Shown here in pieces: positions 57,041 through 64,000 of a stretch of 64,000 bases of DNA. Position 1 is the first letter of the stretch. Each line of letters begins with the position of its first letter. Both the position numbers and the translations under genes were made by a program. This DNA comes from Glebionis coronaria (Eukaryota > Streptophyta > Magnoliopsida > Asterales > Asteraceae), in NCBI GenBank assembly GCA_025667525.1, contig CM046878.1, positions 97,913,237-97,977,236 of the forward strand, given 5' to 3'. Under the pieces are notes generated by a model. That model was given only the letters and a program-made list of their open reading frames with translations, was not told the origin of the DNA and searched no databases.

Positions 57041-57894
57041 TTTTCTAACTTTGTTGCATGTTTATTTAATTGAGTCCTCTCTTCGTCTGTTGTGTCTTTC
57101 TTGTGTGAATCGAGTCTGAAAGAGTGTGTTTGAGTTGTGACAGTTTTGGTCAAGTTTTGGTGTGTCGAGAGATTGTGAGGGGGTGTCCGAGTGAGGGAGT
57201 CTGTTTCTTGGTTGGTCGAGATTTGTGAAACTTGTGAGGGTGTCGGGGTGAGAGGGTGTAGGTGAGGGAGTGAGTGGATTGATTTGTGTGGGATTGTGTT
57301 TGGTTAAATCGTGAAGATTGAGGGTGGATGATTAGGTTTAGATGAAGTGAAACTGTTTGTTAGTCACGATCTATGAGGAACAGATCACTCTTGTAAAGAT
57401 CGTGGACGATTCTTGAGACAAGGATCTAATCTGAGATCACGGTTGGTTATGTTTGGATTCGAATTGAGTCTAGGCAGGTTGAGTCGGTTTTGGGTGAGTT
57501 TATGTGTGTGTCGAGAATTAGTGAGGGAGAATTAGTGGTTGTTGCGAGGAGAGTTGTGACGAGAGGGTGAGTTTTGTGTGTTCGAGAGTCGAGAGACGAG
57601 GGTTTGAGGGTGTTGGGAGGGTCTGTCGAGGGTGAGAATATTGTCGAGAGAGGGAGTTTTGAATGTGGGTGTGAGGGAGGGGTTTAGATCAGAGAGGGTG
57701 GGGAGGTGTCGAGAGGTGAGTTGGGTTTCAGTGACGAGAGGGTCGAGAGGGTGCGAAGGTGAGTCTGTTAAAAGGTTTTTTGAGTCTTTGATAAATTTTT
57801 CAGTCGAGTGTGACTTTTCCGAATAGAATAACTATCTGAAAAAAAATGTCTATGCGGAATGTCTCTACTCGGAAAGTTTTCAACTCGGAACTTT

Positions 57895-58050
57895 TTCTAT
57901 GCGGAAAGTCCTATTCGGAACTTTGTCTATGCGGAACTTTGTCTATGCGGAACTTTGTCTATGCGGAACTTTGTCTATGCGGAACTTTGTCTATGCGGAA
58001 CTTTTTGTCATGCGGAACTTTTTGTCATGCGGAACTTTTTGTCATGCGGA
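57895..58050. repeat. Minisatellite, 16-18 bp units
   Basis: About eight near-perfect direct copies of CTATGCGGAACTTTGT and the variant TCATGCGGAACTTTTTG, with looser ATTCGGAAA copies on both sides (57850-58160). ORFs read through it are products of the repeat. Confidence 0.9.
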
Positions 58051-58620
58051 AAGTGTTGTCTATTCGGAAAAAAAATGACCATTCGGAAAATACGTCTATT
58101 CTGAAAAAATGACCATTCGGAAAAAAAATGACCATTCGGAAAGATTTCTCATTCTGAAAAAATGAAAGCACTCGATCTCAAAACTGGATAGAATGATGGA
58201 AAAAGACAGATGACATTTGACAAATTTTGGACTGAGTGGACAATTTTTGGACAATAGACAGATTTGACAGATTTGGACAATAGACAATAGACAGATTTGA
58301 TAGACTTGATTATTAAAAAAAATTTAATAAAACTAGATGATATATAAAAATCGATAAAACTGATAATAAATAAAAAAAAACTGATAATAAAAAATTGATT
58401 GTAAAAACCACACGAGAAAAAAAAAATAAAACTGATTAAAAAATAAAAATTGATAAAATTGATAGAAAAATGGATAACTTTATTAAAAAATGATAAGATT
58501 TATGAAAATTGATAAAAAATTTATCGAATGATGAAAAGATTGATAAAAAATTAGAAAAGAAGGGATTTTTACCACCAAATCAAAAGATGAAAAATAAGCA
58601 AATCCTAAGATTCAACCATG

Positions 58621-58633
58621 GCTCTTGATACCA
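58621..58633 (-). other. Primer-binding site of element G
   Basis: On the minus strand TGGTATCAAGAGC, the initiator-Met site with one extra A, two bases from the LTR end at 58636. Confidence 0.75.
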
Positions 58634-58635
58634 AT

Positions 58636-59079
58636 TGAAGGCCTACTAATTCTAAGGATTTGGTAATGGATGGATTAGATCTATGGATTTGGTGGAATAG
58701 ATGGGGAAGAAGGAGATTAGTTGTAGAGAGAGAAAGGAGAGGAAAGAAAAGTAGAGAGAGAAAGTAAGATTAGATTAAATGAAAGTGTTAAACAATGAAT
58801 TAATGACCAACCCCCTCCTAACATGCTAGGAGGGGTATATATATAGCCCACCCTACATGTGGGCTATATGGACTATACATTATAAAGTGGATCACGAGCC
58901 TATTACATAATTGTCGTTGGAGCGACCGATCCTTCACAAATACGTAAAACGTATTTCCAACAATCTCCCCCTAAGGGAGGTCGCTCCAAGTTACAAAGTT
59001 CTAAATATACTATGGCTCGTGATCTATGCTAATAATGATGTGACCGAGACTTTCTTTGGGAAAACACATTTCCAACAGC
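58636..59079 (-). repeat. 5' LTR of element G
   Basis: Matches 50260-50701 with an extra TG near 59040. The TATATATATA box on the minus strand (58836-58845) is the likely promoter of the 733-aa ORF. Confidence 0.9.
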
Positions 59080-61683
59080 CTAGTTATTAAATAGTCAACC
59101 TTGAAACCCCAAAATTTTTTCCCAATTGCTACAATAACCGAACCCCATGTACCCTCTTGTTCTTCCCCATACAATCACCATAATTCATGGTACTTGACTT
59201 GGTTAGCTTCAAGTTGCAACTCGACCAAAGGCTTCAAAATCCTAACTAGCTTTTACTCGCCTTTTAGTTTCTAATCACCCTATAAATACCCCACTAAACT
59301 CACATTATCTTCACACTCAACAAATGTATATTACCGTCTCTTCTTCCTCCTCTGATCTTCGATGCAACAACAAAAATACAAATAAAAACCCATGTAAACA
59401 TAAGCCACAAACAACATAAGAATTAAAACATATTCTACTATCCTTGGTTTCTTTGTTTCGACACTAACAGTAAACCAAACACCGGTGATGTTTCTTACCT
59501 TTTTCTGCTTGACCGACGTCAGCAAGAAAAGGAGCAGCTCCGTACTTTTGTTTCGTTGGCGATCACGTGAGACAAGACGTATTTCGGAGTGTGGTTCTCG
59601 TTTGGTGTTGTAAATTTCTAGTGGATTTTGGTTGATTAGAGTTTTGGTTCAGTAAGATTTTCGCAAAAATCGCATTGGGTTTATACCTACGTTTGGTTCT
59701 TTAAACTTCTCGTAAGATTCGAACCCTTTTGATATTATGTTTAAGCTTAACCTAGTACTAGTATGTGCTTGAAAAGTTTTAAAACCATGAACAAACGTTT
59801 TCTAAAAACTAAACAACCATCTGGTGTATCTATGGTCAATAAGGAACATGTATAAATATTAGTCAATTGCCAAATGTTAGTAACACTACTATACGAGCTA
59901 AAACGCAGCCCATAGGAGCTGTTTTGGCCCTCTTATTCGACCATTAAAATAGACCGATAAGTTAAGTTTTTAGCAGTGCCTTAGAGTGAGACATGCCAAC
60001 GTTTACGTTGCCCCTTGAATCACTTAATTTCATTAAGTAATGAACGATATATCGACGTTTGTAAACAGTGGCAAACCACCATCTTTCAACCCACTTTTGA
60101 CCCTCGAAACGACCTTGCCCTGAGTTGGTTTAACAACGAAAAATGTAGACGGCCATACTGTCTACACGGGCATACTTTTGGTTCGCTCCAAAAGTGGTTA
60201 TCGAGAACCGTAGATGAGATCGAAAATGACTCCTTAAATACTTTTCTTTTAAATTGGTTTCACGACCCTTACTTCGAACATGATTTTAACCTATCAAACG
60301 ACCTCGGTTTATAAAACTTTAAACACCAACTTATCGATCACTCGGCTAGCTACCCAACGGTACTATCAGTTTACTCCATGAGCTACTAACGAGCCCGCTA
60401 TTTACTCCAGAAAATTGACAATATCACTTTGTTTCGAAATGTTTCTCGTTACCAGTACGTCACTATTTCAAAATGCATATTTCAAATTAATGTTTCATGT
60501 CTCACGACATGAAACATTCTTTAAACTTAAAATTAAAATATTAAATTTTTTATTTATTTTATTTATTTAATATATTTTTAGTAATAAAAATATAAAATAC
60601 ATTTAAGATATTGACCCATTGCATGACTTAACTAAATAAACTGTTTCGACTGAGAAGTGTCGAATATTGCTAAATATATCCCGATTAAATGACTACACTT
60701 TTATTAAAATGTTAAACTTTCGCAACTGTAAAAACTATCGATTATATTTATGTAAACTCAAGCACATACTAGGGGACTAAATTCTATGTTTTATTATAGT
60801 TTTGCATGAGTAGTAATACGAACCTTATTTAATTTAGGTTACGGATTGTTTTGAGCTATTATATCTCTCCATCAACGTTGTGCTATTTAATCGTTGCTAT
60901 TGCTTCAAGGTGAGTTTCATAGTCCCACTTTTAATTGTTTTAACTATTTTGGGGCCAGAACATTGCTTGTTTTAAACGGATGAACATAAGTGCTGAGACT
61001 TAATACGTTTGCCTACATGATGTCTAAGTAGCGATATCCCTAGATGCTTTAGCCAACTATCGTGAACCGTTAATTACTTTGTGTAAGCGCGAATGTTATG
61101 GATAGATCTATTGGGATTGACGTCCCTATCTAATGTTGGTTGTGTGACCAAATTAGATACACATACATTTGAGTCGTTACGAATGCTTTGGGATAGGCAT
61201 TTGCTCGGGCTCTCATTACATCTTGTTGGTTGGTTAACGCTTCCGTTTCATGAGCTTAGACGTAGGAATACAAACGTATACTATTTTGATTATAACCTTG
61301 TTTGGTTGTATGCCGATTGCCTGATAAAATCTTATGGTTCATCACACTTATTTATAACTAAACCTATGAACTCACCAACCTTTGTGTTGACACTTTAGCA
61401 ATGTTTTTTCTCATGTATCAAGACGGAGGAGTGATGTGGTTATGCATGGGAGATTTTTTATAAAAATGGTCGTGACTAGTGTATGGATATTTGGATCAAT
61501 GTTAAAGTATTTTGAAATAATGTTTTATTATGATCCTGTGTAATTCGCTTCCGAACAAATTTTATGCTTTTAATTAAATTAAAACGGCTTTTAAATAGTC
61601 GTTCTTTGTATATATGTCTTGTGATAGTCATGACCGTCGCACCCTATTGCGTTGTCTTACTCTGATAAATTAGGGGTGTGACA
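59080..61683 (+). repeat. 3' LTR of element D, part 3 (after G)
   Basis: Begins with the second GCCTA copy and matches the left LTR to GTGACA at 61683, followed by AAATG. By eye the two D LTRs differ at several percent of positions, more than the C, E or G pairs, which fits D being older. TATAAATA copy at 59281. Confidence 0.88.
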
Positions 61684-64000
61684 AAATGGGCTGAAAAGCC
61701 CAAAATCAAATTTTGTAAACCATAATGGGCTTTTTGGCCCAATAAGGAAAATTTGAGAAAAACAAAAGTGTAAAAACAGAGGTATGCCTAAAATTGGATT
61801 CTAAACAAGGTTAATACTGAACTTTTTGCCTTATAAGCACTATTGCTTATTAAAATAAGCTATGAGCACTTCTCAAAATCCCAAAAAGTTGAGTAAGTTA
61901 AGAATTAAGCTCAAATCTTGCAACAAGTCCTATAAAACAAGTTTAAAAGTTAATGAAAAAGAGAAATTTTCCAAAAAACAATAAAAATACGCTAGAATAA
62001 GCCCAGACTATTTGGTCATATATGACAAGGGTTCGATCCCTGGGAGCGACGCCCAAATGATTGGAGTATTTCTACGGGGTAAGTATTAAATGACATGAAA
62101 CGTAAAAACGTAAAACGAAATTCAACCGTGGGATCGTCGTGTTGCGAGGAAGTCAAGTTTTCACTATGAAATATGAATTTGGATTAGTGATGAGAAGCAA
62201 AGAGAAGGCTTAAAATGAAAAGACGATTTATACTACAAAGACAAAAACAAACATGATTTAGGCATTTCACGCAAACCGAGGAATAATATAAGAAAATAGT
62301 AAAAAATTAAATTTTAAATAACTTAAATAACTTTAAATGAAGATAAAATAAAGCAAATGGGCTAAAAAGCCCAAAATAAAATTTTATAAATCTTAATGGG
62401 CTTTTTAACCCAATAAGGAAAATTTGAAATAAGCTATAAGCACTTCTCAAAATCCCAAAAAACTCAATAAGCTATGAATTAAGCTCAGATATTGCAAGAA
62501 GTCTTAAGAACAAGTTTAAAAGTTAATGAGACAAATTAATTTTCAAAAACCATAAAAATAAGCCACAATAAGCCCACAAGTGATGCAATAGAATAGTAGC
62601 AAATTTAGGTGCACACCAAGCTATTTTTCTTGATTTAAGCTTAAGATTAAGTTGACTATAAGCTCTAAAAAATACCAAAAAAGTGAAGCCTAATACCTAA
62701 ACTATATGTGTGCTGAAAATCATAAGCTAAAACCGAATGACTAGTCCACTATGTCTACTGGTGCAATTGGTCAAAGACTTAGCCAACATTCTTTTTTGGC
62801 CAAGTTTGAACCCAACTTTAAACCTAAGTGCTGCTACTCTCAAACAAGTGTACAAATCATACAAGTAACATAAAACAAACAAACAAAACAATAATAAACA
62901 CTTAACACCACAAATTAATGATCTATAATCCTAACCGCTATGTTTAGACATAAAACAAAGGACTCGCAATATTTTTTATTTTTGTTGTTTTAGACATAAT
63001 TAAAAGTAGTTTTAAGCTCAACTAAACCTTAAGAGTAAAGTTCAGGTAAGCTTAAGTCCTAAACCTAAGTCTAAAGCAGTACGTGTAAAGGGTAATCTTA
63101 AACACCCCTTTTAGATATTGGAAAACAATTTATAACTAAGATAATTAGAACAAGAGCAAGATAAGACAAATAAAAAGCATAAATGAGAAAATAAGAAATA
63201 TAAAAAATAGGATATAAAAACAATTAGGAAAATAAGCAAAATCAAACAAGCATATGTAGTTTAAGATAAAAGAAAAAGCAAAAAAAGGACAAATTTACTC
63301 ACCATGCATCCAACAACATGCACCATCTAACCAAGATTTTCCTGAGAAGCTTATACGCCTCAATCATCCTTCCACTACCTAAAATCTATACAAGCTTATC
63401 CAATAAGCTTATCACCTACAAAAACCTTAATACCTAGAAACCTTAAACCAAAGGAACCAAGTCATTGAATTTTTGAAACCAACAAAAAGTAAAACCTAAC
63501 AAGCTCCTTTTTAATCTTATTTGTCAAATAAGCTAAAAAAATTAGCTTTAAAGTAGCTCAAGATCAAATTTTGAATTTCTAAAACTTTATAAGGAAAACA
63601 AAGGAAATGGAAATTGTATTTACATAAATGTAAAGGGACAATGAATTTAAATTGAAGGAAAGGTAAATTTGAATTAAAATGTAAATGAAACTCAAGATAA
63701 TTTTGTATGTTTTACAAGCTGGAATTGATAAAAAAAAATATGAAACCCTAGCTATCTATTTAGACAAAGTACATGAGGAGATATCAAAACCCTAGCATGA
63801 CAACATTTTTATTCTCTCTGAATACGTATCCTCCCTTGATTTAATTCCAGAATGATCCAAATAGTGATCCAATGGCTTCTTTCTTCAATAGTATCTACAT
63901 CCTTTTTTACGGCTTCTATGCCCTTGATTTGTTATAGAGAGCAAGCAAATTGATCATAGTCGTCTAATGGGTCAAATATTTTGGCAGCTTATTCATCCCA
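61684..64000 (-). repeat. LTR of Athila-like element F, outer part, with an internal tandem duplication
   Basis: Continues from 14447 across D. A second copy of the LTR start (GATTGGAGTATTTC at 62059) follows a 27-base tRNA-Asp-like segment at 62029-62055. Sequences after it (62355-62573) repeat 61684-62027, giving a unit of about 0.7 kb. The word AATAAGC recurs, as GCTTATT does in element C's LTR, in the opposite orientation. From 62600 to 64000 the sequence is AT-rich with no gene. The outer LTR end is not in the window. Confidence 0.6.
62029..62055 (-). other. Asp-tRNA-like extended primer-site segment (element F duplication)
   Basis: On the + strand GGGTTCGATCCCTGGGAG then CGACGCCCA. The first 12 bases equal a tRNA T-arm, the rest resembles the acceptor stem of Asp tRNA. 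It lies where a primer site would, two bases before the LTR-start-like TGATTGG at 62058. Confidence 0.5.

Larger units (their letters stand above)
56265..58620 (-). other. 5' leader of element G
   Basis: About 2.4 kb between the primer site and the ORF start. From right to left: A-rich GATAAAAATTG-type sequence (58300-58570), minisatellite (57840-58150), a GTGAGGG-rich stretch (57050-57780), a segment resembling a host gene 5' end on the + strand (56720-57040), and an A-rich low-complexity tract (56430-56720). No recognisable protein on the minus strand. Confidence 0.6.
50260..59079 (-). mobile_element. Element G: 8.8 kb non-autonomous copia-like element with a gag-like ORF, inside D's 3' LTR
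   Basis: LTRs of 442 and 444 bp (50260-50701, 58636-59079) differ by about one TG dinucleotide, so this is the youngest insertion. Target copies GCCTA at 50255-50259 and 59080-59084 match the intact site in D's left LTR. The primer site (58633-58621) and purine tract (50702-50716 on minus) give minus orientation. The only long ORF is gag-like (56264-54063); no protease, integrase or RT was found. The class with gag only is known as TR-GAG. Downstream of the ORF is a 3.4 kb hairpin-rich region; upstream is a 2.4 kb leader with a minisatellite and a gene-5'-end-like segment. Confidence 0.9.
14448..61683 (+). mobile_element. Element D: large chromovirus-like retrotransposon, nearly gene-free, containing nested elements E, C and G
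   Basis: The direct repeats TGTCAC...GTGACA (left 14448-17799; right 33216-61683, broken by insertions) are LTRs. The element is flanked by AAATG at 14443-14447 and 61684-61688. Without the nested elements it is about 9.7 kb: two LTRs of about 3.15-3.35 kb and an interior of about 3.2 kb. The interior has a diverged initiator-Met primer site, repeats, and only the last ~49 codons of a gypsy pol next to a purine-rich tract. This resembles the LARD class, large elements moved by proteins made elsewhere. Nested insertions: E (interior), C and G (3' LTR), and a MITE (5' LTR). Confidence 0.88.

Noticed and set aside
57846..58112. Repetitive protein frames across the G minisatellite
   Set aside because: Product of an internally repeated 16-18 bp unit; two frames stay open at once.
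61093..61398. 101-codon ORF in the right LTR of D
   Set aside because: The frame is broken in the left LTR copy and there is no domain.
62029..62055. A real tRNA gene
   Set aside because: Only the T-arm and acceptor 3' side are present; there is no anticodon arm or D-arm upstream.

Overview
The window is plant nuclear DNA made almost entirely of nested LTR retrotransposons. No ordinary host gene, rRNA or complete tRNA gene was recognised. Plant affiliation follows from the element types (Ty1/copia with initiator-Met primer sites, Ty3/gypsy of Tekay/Del-like chromovirus and Athila types, a Stowaway-like MITE). Several proteins resemble retrotransposon polyproteins I know from Asteraceae, so a composite-family genome is my best guess, but this is inference.

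Layout. 1-2547: LTR (+) of a chromovirus related to element E, abutting element B. 2548-5483: element B, a copia element (-), LTR plus gag only. 5484 to ~13459: element A, a decayed copia (-) with gag, protease, integrase, RT, RNase H, an extra 3' ORF and its 5' LTR; B sits inside A's extra ORF. 13460-14447 and 61684-64000: two halves of an older Athila-like element F (-), split by element D. 14448-61683: element D (+), a chromovirus-like element with 3.35 kb LTRs and an almost gene-free interior, flanked by the 5-bp duplication AAATG.

D was hit by four later insertions. E (20737-32985, -, duplication ACTCA) is a Tekay/Del-like gypsy element in the interior. C (33628-50111, +, duplication AATAC) is a 16.5 kb Athila element in the 3' LTR. 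G (50260-59079, -, duplication GCCTA) is an 8.8 kb copia-like element with only a gag-like ORF, also in the 3' LTR. A MITE (14817-15009) lies in the 5' LTR. The empty sites can be read from the other LTR copy of D, so order and junctions are well supported.

Functionally none of the elements looks autonomous. E has stops, a frameshift and altered active-site residues in three enzymes; C has a gag/pol frameshift, a stop and an RNase H substitution; A and B are pseudogenes; D and G lack polymerase genes. The least explained sequence is in G: downstream of its ORF lies an array of about six 150-bp units, each made of up to four consecutive hairpins whose stems change in a compensatory way between units. 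D carries a smaller pair of hairpin repeats after its primer site, and D, E and the first LTR share a hairpin at the LTR 3' end.
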